From NCBI RefSeq assembly GCF_000247815.1, contig NC_021677.1, positions 45,110,864 to 45,174,863 of the forward strand: a DNA stretch of 64,000 nt, given 5' to 3'. The DNA is from Ficedula albicollis. Lineage: Eukaryota > Chordata > Aves > Passeriformes > Muscicapidae. The notes under the pieces were generated by a model. That model was not told where the DNA came from, made no database searches, and saw only the letters and a list, made by a program, of their open reading frames with translations. Below are positions 29,239 to 42,862 of this stretch, in pieces. The position numbers and the translations under genes were made by a program. The stretch's first letter is position 1. Each line of letters opens with the position of its first letter.

Positions 29239-31190
29239 TTTGTAAGTGCTAAGAATTATACATCTTCTTTTTACTGATTTCTTCAAATGCATGTTTGAAG
29301 ACTACATTTTGAAGTGTCAAATATTATGCAGTATGTTCTCAGCCAGACAAGCACAATAAAATGGCCATTTTCATCACAGGAGAATTTGGCCCTGGAAGCA
29401 GAAATTCCTGAAAATGGGAGAGATGTATTTGCATTCCTTTTTCCTTGGTTTTTGGGCACATTTACATGAGTCGTGAGAAGGACTGTAACAGTGAATTGTA
29501 AGCTGTTGTGTTGAGTTTGTCTTACATAGCTTTCTAAGAGCATTTCCACCAGAAAATCAATCCTAGAAATTCTGAGCATTGAGCTTCAACCAAAAAAGCT
29601 CTTCATGTGACTAATGTGACCAACTGCAATTAATGACACTTTCAATAATAAGCCATCTCATAGCTGTAACTTGCAGAAGACTTTATTGTACAATTCAAAA
29701 TCATACGTACATTTAAGAAAATCATGTTTGAATCAAGAGCACTCCAGAAACAGAATAAAAGATAATTCTTTTTTCACTATTGCAATTTTTTTTCTCCATT
29801 TGAGGTCTAAGATGGCTCATCCAATGAATAGTATAAAGAGTTGCAAGATGTGGTGAAAGACAGAAAGAATATTTACCTTTGGCTCAAAGTTGCCCAGATG
29901 GTATAGTTGAATCAAGGGATTGGGTTAATCTGCAGCATGAGATTAATCTTTTTTTGCTCATGTAGTAAAAGCATTCCCATGAATTCTACCATGTCTCATT
30001 CAGGCCACATTAAAACCTGCATGCTGTATAATCCAAGCACTTTGATCCATATGAGTCTCAATATTCCAGGTTCCTATTTAGTTTTCTTTGTACCACTCAT
30101 ATTTGACATAGTATGTGCAACTATTCCTTCTTTCTTTCACTCTGCATTGTTGTTCAAAAGCCAAGAAGACAAATTCCTTCTGCAATTCAGAAAAGGCAGA
30201 CTTGCAACTTTTCAGCATTTAAAAAGCCTTATGTCACCCACTGTCAGAGAGAACAAGGTAAAACCAGCATGGTCACTTTAATAGTTGGTGCTTAAAACAA
30301 AGATGGATTTGAAGAGTTGCCTTGGCTTTCTGCAGTGTGTTTGTGCTGTTCTCTGCACAGCACTATAGTTTCCAAGCTGTCTTAACCACAACATCAGGGG
30401 AAGCTGTGTGCTTGTTTCCCTGTATCCTTCCTTGTAAATCATACTGTCTATTTACATGCTTTCAAGAAACAAAAAAAAATCTGCAAGTGCTTTTATTAAA
30501 TTGAGTTCCCTACTGTGACACCAGTCTTCTTCCCTCTACTTGCTTTGAATGACTCTGTCTGAGGTTGGTAGTAAAGGCTAAAAGGAAAAAAACAAACCAA
30601 AATAACAAAGCTGGAACAGTCAAACCTCAGGCCATTAAGGGCCGTGTCTTCAAAGCCATATGTCTAAGCAGAGAGGACATGTGGTTTTATTGATTGAATG
30701 CAGACTGAGAGACAGGAACTTGTAACTTTTAATTTTACTTGTGCTCCCATCTCACTTTGCAACCCTTAAGCAATTTAATTTAACTCTGCAGAAGATCTAG
30801 CATTGTCTTTTGTAGAGTCCCAGCACCAATCCCAAAGGCCAAGGCAGATTTTGGCCACACTTTGAGTTGTGCTCATTTTGGTCTGCTCCAAGGGGGCAAG
30901 AAGGCATCCTGAAGGTAGCTCAGAATAACCACCCAAGCTAGTGCCATTGTGTGTACTAAATCACACCCTTATGTGTTATCCTCAAGCCCTTGGCCTTACT
31001 CTCCTATATCCAGTATACTGGGTCTGATCCTGTGTTTCTTAGACAAGTCTGAGCAGTTTTTGATACCAGCTGTGCAGTTGAGCAGTTTCTGCGGTATCTG
31101 TATTTGAAATAAGGCTGTATGCAGTTCACAGCTGAACCCAGAACACACAGCCCCATGCCTCAGTTTCTCAGTCTAAACTGAAAAATAAAA

Positions 31191-31560
31191 ATGCTGTTTG
31201 AATTCCAGGAGGAGACCAATGATGCTTGTCGTGCCATGGCTTTGCGAGGGATCTTTAGCAGAGCCTGGGAGCAGGAGCAGCTGAAGCACATTCTCTTGTG
31301 TCCCTGGAGAAGACAGGGAGGGGTCACAGCAGGAAGAACAAGGCAAAGGTCAGCTCCCAGCCAAGGCATTACCTTTCAGTGGAGGGCTGCTGTGAGAGCA
31401 GCAGTCTGGGCTCTGTGGCCCAGGATGTCGTTCCAGGCCCACGTTTCCATGGTGTACAGATAAACCAGGGAATTAGCTCTGCTCCTGCTGCCAGCCATCT
31501 GCTCAGAGCCATGGCCAGGGCTGCTGCTCCAGGACAGAGCTTGCAAACCCCAGACTGACA
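31191..31560. other. GC-richer island of unknown identity
   Basis: About 370 bases, clearly richer in G and C than the surroundings, full of CAGCAGG, CCAGG and GAGCAG words. Overlapping frames stay open on both strands (for example 31191-31463 on plus, 31376-31624 on minus), but none resembles a protein I know. It could be an old retroelement fragment, a lost exon or a regulatory element. Confidence 0.4.
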
Positions 31561-33060
31561 TGAGTAAAGGAGCACTAGGGTGAATATAATTGACTGTAGC
31601 TGGTATTAGCAAAAAAAACTTCACAAAGCCAACATAACAATATGAAGCCTGACTTTTTATCCCTTATTTTGAGGAGGGAAATCAAAAACCTTAAATGTTT
31701 CAAAAAAAACTACCAGAAGAGCAAAATGTCTCTTTTTTTTCCCCATGATACTGGCAAAATGAAGTCTGTGGTACTGCTCCAAACCCTGTTTCTTTTCCTG
31801 TTGAACACAAGCAACAGAGAACACTTAATCTTGTTAATTTTTATTACCTTTGTAGTGAGATAACTGGGACATCCTACCCACACAACTTGATGGAGAATGC
31901 TTTTTTTAGGTTCTTAGCTTCATTTTACCTTTTATTATGCTTGGGAGAGATAGAGTTGTCATAAATATTTAAGTAGGAAGCCAGGTGGGATAATTGAATT
32001 AATCAGTCATATTTACTTAATGCTCCTATTGAGTTTAGGAAACACAGCCACTGGTGTTATATCTGATTATAGGCTCTGACTTGCAACCTGATTTTACTGT
32101 GAACCTTAATATGCTTGTCATGTCTTTTATGGCATCTTCTCCTTGAACCAGTGGGTCCAGAAGTACTCAAGCTCATCTTCCCTGATATGCAAGACTTTGT
32201 GATTACAAATATGATAATAAGGAATGCAAATGTAAATGCTAAGGGATGTCCAGGCCATTTCTTAGAAAAAATAATTACTTAATTGATTAAACAGCGCTAT
32301 TTAGAGGTGCAGAGGTATTCTACTTGTCATACATTAGAAGCATGGTCTTATTTTCCATCCTGTCTTTATCTACTGCTTCTAACTGTAAGGTAGTTTTCAT
32401 CCAAAGAGCTTGTCAAAAAGTCAGTGTTTACTGAGAAGAGAGACTGAAGAGTGGAGGTTTTTTCTATAAGTGGAGTGACACTAGTCTCCCCAAACTCCCC
32501 TTTTAGAGGCCTGTCTGACTGCTTCTGGCTCAGTATTTAATCAAAGATTTGGCGTCAGGAAAAAGAAACCATCACACAGGCACTGCCTCCTCTTCACACC
32601 ACTTTGGAGTCTGTTTCTCCTAAGGAATAGCCCCAAGTTGCCACCTCATTTTTCACCATACTCATAGCCCATTCTAATGACTGATGGCTGGACACTGCTG
32701 TCCTAGTCTGGATTAGAAAGGATGATGAGAAGGTGAAGAATGTTGTGTACAATGACAAGTGTGACTGTCCCCAGCAGATCCCAGATATAATTATGCTTTA
32801 GGAATAAAGCAGTGTTTGAACTCCCATGGCTGTGTTAACATTCTGAGATGATGTTTGCTATGTCCTGCAGTAACTGATGCAAAAACTGACCTGACTCTCA
32901 GAGAGGAAGTCTGCAAATATAACATGGAAAGAAAATTATCTTCTGGGATCACAAATTTTTAACTTCATTTTTTAAGAGAAAAAAATAAACAATTATTGTT
33001 TGCTGTTACCAAGAATTTACTAAGTGCCGGTACCACAGCTGTTGAGAGACCATCTCTGGA

Positions 33061-33083
33061 TTTTATTTATTTATTTATTTTTA
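33061..33083. repeat. (TTTA)n microsatellite
   Basis: About five TTTA units. Confidence 0.85.
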
Positions 33084-33301
33084 GGACATTGAAACAGAAG
33101 GAAAATAGTGATTGATTAGAAAAAAAGACTTCAAAAATTGTGATTGTTGTTGCTTAGGTTAACAATGGCAGAGAGTAGTGGAAGTTTTTGGAGTGTTCAT
33201 CCACAAAAAGGGGACAGATATTGATCAGGAAGGATGTTGATGAGTTATGGATGGAATCAAGCCCAGCAACAGAAGAAAAGATGTGGTTATCCTCTGCTTT
33301 T

Positions 33302-33557
33302 GTTTCTTTTTATCACTATATTTATTCTGAAATTTTCTTTGTGATAAGTGTCTAATTTAGAAAGGGAGACATTATTTAACTCTCCTTACACTAAACACTT
33401 TCTTTGTGATAAGTGTCTAATTTAGAAAGGTAGACATTATTTAACTCTCCTTACACTAAACGTTTCTTTTTATCACTATATTTATTCTGAAATTTTCTTT
33501 GTGATAAGTGTCTAATTTAGAAAGGGAGACATTATTTAACTCTCCTTACACTAAACA
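33302..33557. repeat. Compound tandem duplication (65-bp within 160-bp period)
   Basis: A segment beginning GTTTCTTTTTATCACT occurs at 33302 and 33462, a 160-base period. Its right part, beginning TTCTTTGTGATAAGTG, also occurs at 33400, 65 bases after its first occurrence at 33335. The core is therefore present three times (33335, 33400, 33495) with a single G/T difference noted in the middle copy. Confidence 0.92.
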
Positions 33558-36500
33558 CGAGTAAAGTTATGGATTCTATATATTAGTGGAAGATGAGGAT
33601 ATTTCTATATAGCTTACCTCAAAGGAGGTGAAGTGAGATGGTGAGCAAGACTTTCTTCAAAGGATTGTGTTTCACAACCTTCTCAGCAGTCAAAAAGGAT
33701 ATAACCTAGAAAGTTCACAGACTCCATGTAGACTCTATATAGCAGCTGATTGGGTGACCTCTTTCACCAAAGTTTCACTGAGAAGAAAGATCTCATTTGT
33801 ATAACACAAAGAATACAAATGGAATAGAAAAAAAATTATGTAAAAAATAGATAAATAAAAATTACAGGTGTGCTCTAACTGAAACAAAAGTGGATTCAAA
33901 ATAGTCTGAGTTTCAAGGCAATACAATTCTATATACAGACGTTTTGGCTTGGGTTTTTCTCTATAGGAAGGTACAGAGGTCATTGAAGAAAAGAATATAA
34001 AACATGATTATAGGTTTCGATTCCTTCTGTGGTCACTACTTCACACTATAAAGTTTCCAGTCCTCTAGAGCTAAAGCAGAACATTTCTATTTAGGGAACG
34101 AGAACTTAGCCCTGAAAGCACATTTTTGCATCATGATTTTACCATTTTATTTTCTTATTTGCCTTAGAAACTCATGGCCTTAAAAGCAAAATAGACCATT
34201 GTTGCATTTGGAATGCTCCTGAGAATATATTATTTGGTCAGTTTAGATTTGATATTATATTTATGGTCATTAGCACCCATCCAGAATTTCAAAATGCAGA
34301 ATTTGAGCTGTTTCAATGACTTTGAAGCTATCAGATACATTACAGGATGCACCATATCTAATTTCTGTCTCAAATACTCTGGAAGTGTAATGGACAGGTC
34401 CATGCATGCTGCATTTCTGTTGTGCTCAGCTCCTAGTTCAGAACATAACATACGACTGACTAAAACAAGAAATTCTCAGCTAAGACAGACCAAGTCCATC
34501 AATCTCAGTGTTTTGACTCCAACAAGAAATTTTTGGAGTTGCTTTTTGCCATTCAGTTTCCCCCTGTACACATACAGAAGTGCCTGAAATGGTAAACTAG
34601 ACATATTAAAAGATGCATCCTTTTCTCTTCTCTGTAAGGCAGCCTATTTAAAGACCAACAAATTTTGGAACTGGTTCCTCAGAAATTTTCACTTCACAAT
34701 TTTCTGTGTAAAGGAATATTTTTTGTTACCTGTTTTACAGATACCTTACTAATTTTTATGAATCTCTGTGTCGCTTGGTATACAAAACGTGATATTTTTT
34801 ATGCAAGAATTTTCTTAATTTAATTCTTCTTGTGAGGGAGTGTGAGTCAGAAGCTTCCCAGGTGAAGACTGGTATTTGCGTTTAATTTGCTGTGGGTACC
34901 TGTTCAAATCACCTCACATTTTCTTTTGTTCCAGTGCAGCCCAGTGATTTGTGGGAATTGAACTCAGAAAGTGATCAGAACAGCCACAGTGGGATCGTTT
35001 AAACATTGAGATGTGCTTAGTCAGTCCTTATCTCTGCTTTAAAAGTAGTTGGTTATTAGCAATAATAATGAACACTATTGTTTTTCAAGATTTCCTCCTT
35101 CATATAAGCCCTAAGCAGATTTCAATATTTTTTTAAAAGAGGGCTAATGCTTGAAATATTTTCAGTGAATATAGAAACAGATTTTTTTTTCTCTTGAATG
35201 CAGGATAGTTTTCTGTTTCACTGGAACAGAGGTGAGCAATATCTCCCAAGAGACTCAAAAGCCTTGAAGGTAGTTGCTGCCAGGGTGGGTTAGTTTGAGG
35301 CTGTGTTGGGATAGAGCAAGTGGCAGCATCTCTGGTATAATACCATACGATGTATGGTATTAGGAAATGCAGTTTATTTTGATTCAAATAGGAAGGAAAA
35401 GATTTCTAAAATAATACTTTACAGTAAACAAACTCAACTGTTGTGGGCTAAACTCATGTGAGTCAGTAAGTCTTATCCATTGGAATAAATGTAACTGATT
35501 TTTTTTTGTTCTTTATTACTTCACACTGCTTTTGGAGTTAAGGTCAAATATTTGCTGTAATGGGTCAGAGATGTCTAGATAGATTTGGAGTGAAATGTCT
35601 GACAAATTCTTGCCAAATTCAAACTGAATGCATATGGGAGTGGTGGTAGGTGAAGCCTCAGATGATTTTCCCCATTCATATTTATTCTAATCGTCAGTGC
35701 CACTGTTGTCTAAGCTGTGTATTCTGCATAACACAGCACAGATGCAGTAGCCCAAAGACAGAGGTGGAGTAAAAGGGGATTTTCACCATAAGAAAATTTC
35801 CTTTGTGTAATCAGAGCAACATCTGCAGTTACTCAAGTTCTCAAAATCCTTTTTCCAGGCTGCTTATAGGCTCTTCTGCCATCCATGTCTCCATAAAACA
35901 CAGTATTTTGGTATTTTTCCTCATCTGCTCTGCTTCCATGTACACATGTATGTATCCAGTGGATGCAATGAAACAGGAAGATGCAAGCCCGTGCCTGCTG
36001 TTACACATGTAGCAATAGCAGCATTTCTATGGCCATCAAAGTTGATTTGCTTTCAAGTTCCCTTAATTTATAACCCCCTATAAAAAAAGAACATATAGAG
36101 GTCAGAGCAGATGAGCAGAGGTAATATTACTGAAAATACCATGTATTGCATGTAAAGCTAACACTGTGTTTATACCCTACAACAACGGGTTGTGCCAACT
36201 ATACACCTTATTATCAGAAGTGTAAGTAGAGAACCTGTGCATTTAGTATGTAAAATTTTGATGTAGACATAAATCAAAATCCAAGATTTCCCATACTTAC
36301 AAAGATACTTGTATTAGGGACCTACCTCAGGTTTTAGTACAAAGAAAAACCCATCAGCAAATCCACAAATCCCAAGGCAGATCCTTATATGTAGTTCATT
36401 TAAAGTACCCAGAGGTCTGCATAGAAAACATGAGTGTCTTCTTATTTGATTCATGCAGTGACCTGAAAAAAAAAGAGTGCTGGCAAACAGAAGAAAACAA

Positions 36501-39500
36501 TAATTGCATTTTTGAGCAGGCATATTTTGCTGCCTGTAGAATAGCCTAAAACTCTATCTCACTTTTTCTTTATATATTTCTCCCTCTGGCCCTCTCTCAG
36601 GTTTTATTGTGCACTGCCTCTCTGCCTTTCTGAACTCATTTGAGATGTCCAGTTTAGTATAAGCACAAAATGCTGATAATACTTTTGTGATTCCTTGCAA
36701 TAACAACTGTGCTGAAAAGTAGAACAAGGACACATTCTGATAAGGACTCTGCTGCCTGGAGTGATTTGGCACATGTCAGGTGGAATTTACGTTTGAGCTG
36801 AAGGCCAACTCCAGGCTTGTGCACCTCTTAGGACCCACTTAAAAGCTACTAAGAGGGTTTAAGTGGTTTGCAAGTCTCTTGTTGGCTGTCTGCACATGGC
36901 TAAAAATCAGCCACCGTGGCAGAGGACTATGGTATTTGCTTTACTATTGGTATGTGTCATTTGTGGGCCTCCTGGCAATTTTGATCAGCTGATGCAACCA
37001 CACACAAACCTCAAAGGTAAAGGGGAGAAGTGGAAAAACAAAGCAGAATTGCTTTCTGTGTTCTTTTCCATCTTTGTCAGGGTTCATTCAGCATAAAGAC
37101 TTTGAACTTTACAGTTGAAATAAGCTTAGACAAGCTCTTTTAAAAATGTTTTAGAGCAGTTATTGAGAAATATAATGACAGAAGCTTCAGGACAGAGTAC
37201 CAGGGCTTTATTCTATTCTGAGCTGCTTCTTCATAAATGCAAAAAGATGGCAGACTCTTCTGTGTATCTACTCTGTACACTGTGGACAAACTGAGACCTA
37301 TCACAATTACTGTGTCCTCCTTTCTCTGTTAATGGTCAGAACACTTGTGGTTTGGTATGTTAGGTAACACTATTCACACAGATTATTCAGTCCTACAGTC
37401 ATCAGCATGGGGCAAAAGAAAAATTGGCTGGAGCAACACATCCAGCTTCTGGAACTAATGTCCGTTTGGCTCTGTTTTGTCTTTGAGCACCTTCTGTGTT
37501 GGCAGCATCTCTGCGCCTTCAAGGAAATAGTACAGCAGAAGGACGACTGAAAAGTGACTTAAATCATAACTGCAGACATAAACACCATTTCTTCTTCTGC
37601 TCTGTCTCTTCTTCCCCTGGGAACTGAGCTGCTGCCAAAAATTAAAGGCAGATAGTAGTTTCTTGGTTGATGTAAACTGTTGCAGTCAGTGTTTAAATGT
37701 ATGATCGGTGCTCTTTCATCCTGCAGGAGCAGTGCTCTGCTGGCTAACACTGCCTGGATGTATTATTTTGTGATCCCTTAAGAGTTCTCATGAGATTCTT
37801 GTGGTTTTAATTCCACAGCTGAGAATCACTGGGTTACAAATGTCTATTTACTATTTCTAACTTGCTCTTATTTCTACTTGTACCTAAAACTGAAGCTGCC
37901 CCATGTTAAATTCTGTCCCATGCAGCCTTCTTTTCTCAAAGAACTTTCAAGGTTAAATGGGAGATCTGAATGGCTCCTTGAGAAAGGTAGTAGTGTACCC
38001 TTTCACTAAATGAGAACCAAATCAGAGCAAAGTGCCAAAAAATTAGCTCTCTGTCAGGATCAAGACCTGGGGAGGATTCACATCCCCATTACTGCAAAGA
38101 AATTCTTTAATCCTATCATATTTTCTTCAATCCTTTTAATCCTCAAATGTATACATTCTTAGGATATGTGTTCGCCAGCAATATCAAAAAGACACAACAG
38201 GACTCTCTCACTGAAAATAGTTATTATCATAGAGTTACTGGAATCCTGAATGACAATAACAAAAAAGAAATGGCAGAACCAAACAAAAGTAAGTGAGGTA
38301 AAAAAATCTGTTAATCGAGTGTATTTTTGGTAAACTCTTCCCTCCTACTGCCTCTGGTGTTTCCTTCCTCTTTGTACTCAGAAAAATCACTGGGTTTACT
38401 GGTGTACAGATAACCATTGTATGGATGTTTTTGTATAGCTATAAGACAGTTACAGTTGCAGCTATACCTTTAATGTTTAATATTGCTGATTTTTTTTCCC
38501 TGAGGATATGTGGGAGCACAAGTTGTTTCCTGTATGAAGTGCTGTGTCATATCTGTTGCAGTGAGATTATTGCACTTTCTCCACCTGTGCATACAGAAAA
38601 GTGTAATTGAATCACTGGGAAAAGATAACAAATCCAGATCCCCAGGCTCTTGTCGGGCACTGTCGATGCTGAGATATTGTACAGTTGATAAATAATTCAG
38701 CTATTTAGCTGAACAGGGATTTCAGAGGCTTAGCTGTACATTCTTCATCCATCATTTTAATATCTTTCTCCTTTTCTGTTAACTGGCTATCTGGCAATGA
38801 TTTAAGAATTTTGTTAGATAATCTTCTATTTTGCCTGTTACAGGGACTGTGTCATGCAAGCAGGACTTTTCTATATCTGGGGAATATCTTTTGTTCACTG
38901 GCCCCATAAGTGAATACACCATACACGACAGGTTCTCTGAAGCAGAAGTTAAGAGTGCCAACATCTTTATTAATCTTTCTTGATAGCTCCTTAGAAGTGT
39001 TTATGGAGTAGTTCTTAGAGCTGTGAAGGAGCAGCATGCTAAGTAATATTAAAATAGGAAGGAGAGATCTCCATCTGCTTTTGTTGGAAAGATAAACGTA
39101 TGATGACACTTTCAACTTTATTTATATTGAGGTGCCTAGGAAGTTGAGGGGCAGCTCCTTCCATATTTTCTTTCCAGGCCATATGCTACAAATATGGAAA
39201 ACAAGAATATGACAACCCACGCTCATTTGCCTAAGATCCTAAATGAACCATACCCCACAAGGTAATGTGATGTCGTACAGGATCTCATCAATGATGTAGC
39301 ACCATGCAACACATTTAAAATGTGTCAAAATGTTGTCTCCAAAGCAGCAGTGTTCAGCCACTTAGGTCACTAAAAGCAGCTTTTTCAAACTCTCCGCAGA
39401 CGTTTTGCCAGGCTGCCCACATATCTCTAGATAAAAGCAAACTGTTTGCTTCACAGTGTAGAATAATTTATAGGTAGGGACCAATTTGCTTGCAAAGAAA

Positions 39501-42500
39501 CAGCAGGTTGCCATCATTTTTTCTTAGTACAAAATGCATTATGTTAACCGCAGTACAGAATGAATGTGTTCCAAAAGGGGAATTATTTGAAATTAATTTA
39601 GTATTATTAGTTTTTCTCAAACAGTCATGTCCAGCTTTGTCAAGAAAAGCTGTAAGCCCTCTGGAAAATGGTCAAGAAGGCAAAGAAAGATTATCTTTCT
39701 GTTTTTGTACTGTGTTAAGTGCAGCTGTCCGGAGGCAGATAATTCCACAACAATTTTCATGGTTTTAAGTTGTGGAATGTAAACACTATTTTACAAATGC
39801 TTTTATGAAAGTGGAATAGTGTCCAAACTTACGTTTTTGGGTAAAAAAGTCAAATTTTATTCTTCTCTTCTAGCTTTTTCTCTGTCTCTGGTCACAAAGG
39901 ATCAGAAAACATTGGACCTCAGGCACATTTCCTGTTGAAAATATTATCAAAACTGACAAATCTACATGCAAGTTTTTGACTTCAGTGAAATATATTTTAA
40001 TGAAAATGCATTTTGTTGAAATGTTCTGGATAGCTTCTCATGTGAGATTCTTTTCATCTGCCATTTCCAACTTTCCCAAACCAGCATCACATCATCACAG
40101 TGATGAGTTTATGGAGTCCTGGATGAGATCCATCAAAACTCTTTCACCTAAGAGATGAGAACAGTTTTTGGGGATGAAAGACTAGGGAGTTAATTTACTG
40201 CCATACTAAATAGATCATTCTCACTGTTTGACAAATTTGTTAAGTTTTGAACACTGCAGCATAAGACTGGTGAAAAAATAGAGTAGGCCTTGGGGCAAGG
40301 TTAATAAAGACACCAATAACCCTTTGCTAGTAGGTGCAATACTCCATTTAATATGAGTCCTGGAGGTGATCATCTGTTCCTCTTTGCCCACTGGAGTGAA
40401 AATATCATGATGGTCACCATCTGGAGTAAATTTTCAGCAATCAGCAATTTTATAATGAAAGCAGGGATATTTCCTTATAAAAAGATGCTTGGGCTGCCAA
40501 TGACTTTGGGCTGCCTTGAAGTCCTACACAACTCAGAAGCTCACATTGGTAAAAAAAAACCTGGAGTTCTGCACCTTTTCTTCTTCCTTGTGTTCTGTGA
40601 GGGAGTCCTGCCTGCTCATGTACAGGCAAGTAAGGATTTTGCTTTTTAATTTGCCATGTGTGTCCTCATTAACTTTTATTCTAGCAATTAGTTAGTTACA
40701 ATTAGTTGAAATGCCAGGCTTGGGTGTTTCCTTGTTTCCTACATTAGAATTCAGAACTCCACAGCAGGAAATTCTTAGTGGCAGTTTTCCATTTCTAGAA
40801 CTCCCAAGATGAAATCATCACTAGAAATAGGTCCATGCGAGATTAATTGATGCAGGCAGTCATTCAGATAAGACTGGATGGTATGACAAAGGAAAACATG
40901 AATTTGGATGGATATGTTTTCCACTAGAAATTCTACAGTATTTCATTTATGGCTCTTATTACTAAAAATAGTATTATTTTTAAGACTATTTAATGACAAA
41001 TATGTATTTACCTATGTATGTGTGAGTAAGGACAATTTTTTTTTCCCACAGACTGCAAACACAGTTGTCTCTGGGCTCAGAGGTTTGTTAATTTTCCCAG
41101 GTGAGGTAGTCTTTCTGAAGTTGTGCAACATCACATTTTCAGAATAACTTCCTTCTGTTACTATTCAGTAACTGTTAAACACCGGAATGAAGATAACATT
41201 AGTCTGGGTAGTCTCCACTCCTGAACTTTGGCACTTCAACAGCCATTTATGGAGAAGTCTGAGGAGCTGAGCAGGGTGTGTCACACAGCACAGTGCCTGG
41301 CAGGATGACTGGCAGCCTTGTATTCTTGGCCCCACCTGAGGCATTAATGCTATTGATCTTGTAGCTGTATCAGCTCTGCTTCCTGGAACACAGCAGTCAC
41401 TTTAGTGATTATGTCTTGTAGGTCTCTCTTGACCTGTTACTGGTTCCTGTTAAAGTGTGCAAGGAAAAAAGTCTGGTATACCTGAGCTTTCCATCCCCCC
41501 AACCTATATTTTTTCCATTATTTGTTCCCTTTTCTCTCCCTCCCTCTTACATGCCTCCTCGTGCCTATGAAGTAATTTCACTCTGCAGTAACTCACAGGT
41601 GAAAAAGTCTTGAACCTTGAAGCTGGGAATAGTGCTTTTATAAGAATGCATGTACATTTTCCCAGTAACAAAGTCTTATAAAACTCAGTTTGTCAGGTAT
41701 GTAACAGAGACGCCATTGAACAAGTCAGCAGCCACAGACAACTTTGAGGAAGAGGTGTGTGCATGTGAGTGAGGACAAAGTGGGAAGAAATCAAGTCCCA
41801 CATTTATTTATTTATTTGTTTAGTCAGGGGAGAGAAAGTTTCCTGCTGCTTAGCTCCCTCTCCTGGCAGTCAGGAATTGGGCTGTATCAGAGTCCTTTTG
41901 AACCTGTGCACTACCCAAATTTACAACGACAAAGCTCTTGTTTCCTATAAAAGCATGCCTTTTGAAAGGGGATTTCTAGAAGCCTGCATCCTTCTGGGCA
42001 GTGTGTCTGCATAATAATTTGGAGGAATGTAGCTAGAAAGAGAAAAAAGGCTTGAAGGACCAGAAGATTACAAAAGAACCAGAAGGAGAAAGATGACAAA
42101 TGATGTCTTTACACCCATTGTTGCAAGATGCACCACTCTCTAAATTTTTCTCTGTCTCCACCAAGGCAGATCCAAATCAATTTCACTTGCATCCTCAGGC
42201 TGCCTGATTTGAGGTTTTGAGAAGAATTATAAATGCAAGTTGAGAAGTAAAACCAGAAGCATCCTGATCAGAGTAGGAAAAAGCACAAGAGTTCAGAAAG
42301 TACATTTGCTGAATCATTTTGCTAAGAATGTGGCAAAGACATTAAAGCCCCCTTTCTGCCAAAATCGGTTTGTATAGACTTCATTGTGTCTGTAACACTG
42401 TACAGAGACACTCTAAGGTTTTCTTCCTATACTAGCTGCTGAGCATTATCCTGTCATCAATACCCAGTTTAGAAGAGGGCACCAAGGATGGTTTCATACT

Positions 42501-42767
42501 CCCTATCTCTTTTTCTTCACCTCCTTTTCTTCCTCCTTGCCTCCTCTTCCTACGTAATATACACCTATAGCTATGAAGCAGCCAGAACAGCAGGCATGCA
42601 AAAGGCCTTCCTATAAAAGCATTTGATTCCTTTGGGTCATTTTTCCTGTGCCTTTGATGCAGAGATTATAGACTCATATTAAAATTTGAACACAAAGTGC
42701 AAACCCAAGAAACTCTCGAGAAATATATGCAACAAACTATCACCCAAGGCTCCTAATCACTTAAAAA

Positions 42768-42862
42768 AACCCAAAACAAACAAACAAACATTCACAAAAA
42801 AAAAAAAAAAGAAAAAGAAAAAAACAGAAACCAAACCCCCCCCCAAAAAAAACCAAAACACC
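42768..42862. repeat. A-rich tract with C-run at the edge of the 784-bp duplication
   Basis: CAAACAAACAAACA repeats, then an A-run of about 15, then GAAAAAG, then a run of about nine C followed by A. Its right part is inside copy 1 of the 784-bp unit and is repeated at the start of copy 2 (43603-43645). Confidence 0.85.

Larger units (their letters stand above)
14683..31190. other. Non-coding DNA, probably FLRT2 intron or gene desert
   Basis: Contains the small repeats listed separately (18666, 21571, 28985, 29196) and frames of at most about 124 codons without known motifs (25222-25587 minus, 29907-30281 plus). A 13-base inverted repeat pairs 15129-15141 with 15215-15227. No gene is supported. 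Confidence 0.6.
31561..42767. other. Non-coding DNA, probably FLRT2 intron or gene desert
   Basis: Aside from the TTTA repeat at 33061 and the compound duplication at 33302-33557, I see no gene, RNA or mobile element. Frames are short and of unbiased composition. Confidence 0.6.

Noticed and set aside
29907..30281. 124-codon plus-strand frame
   Set aside because: Mixed composition with no recognisable domain, overlapped by another frame at 30113-30295 and without splice or promoter signals; expected by chance in 64 kb.
34213..34587. 124-codon plus-strand frame
   Set aside because: No recognisable domain; an opposing frame (34230-34451 minus) covers most of it; no supporting signals.
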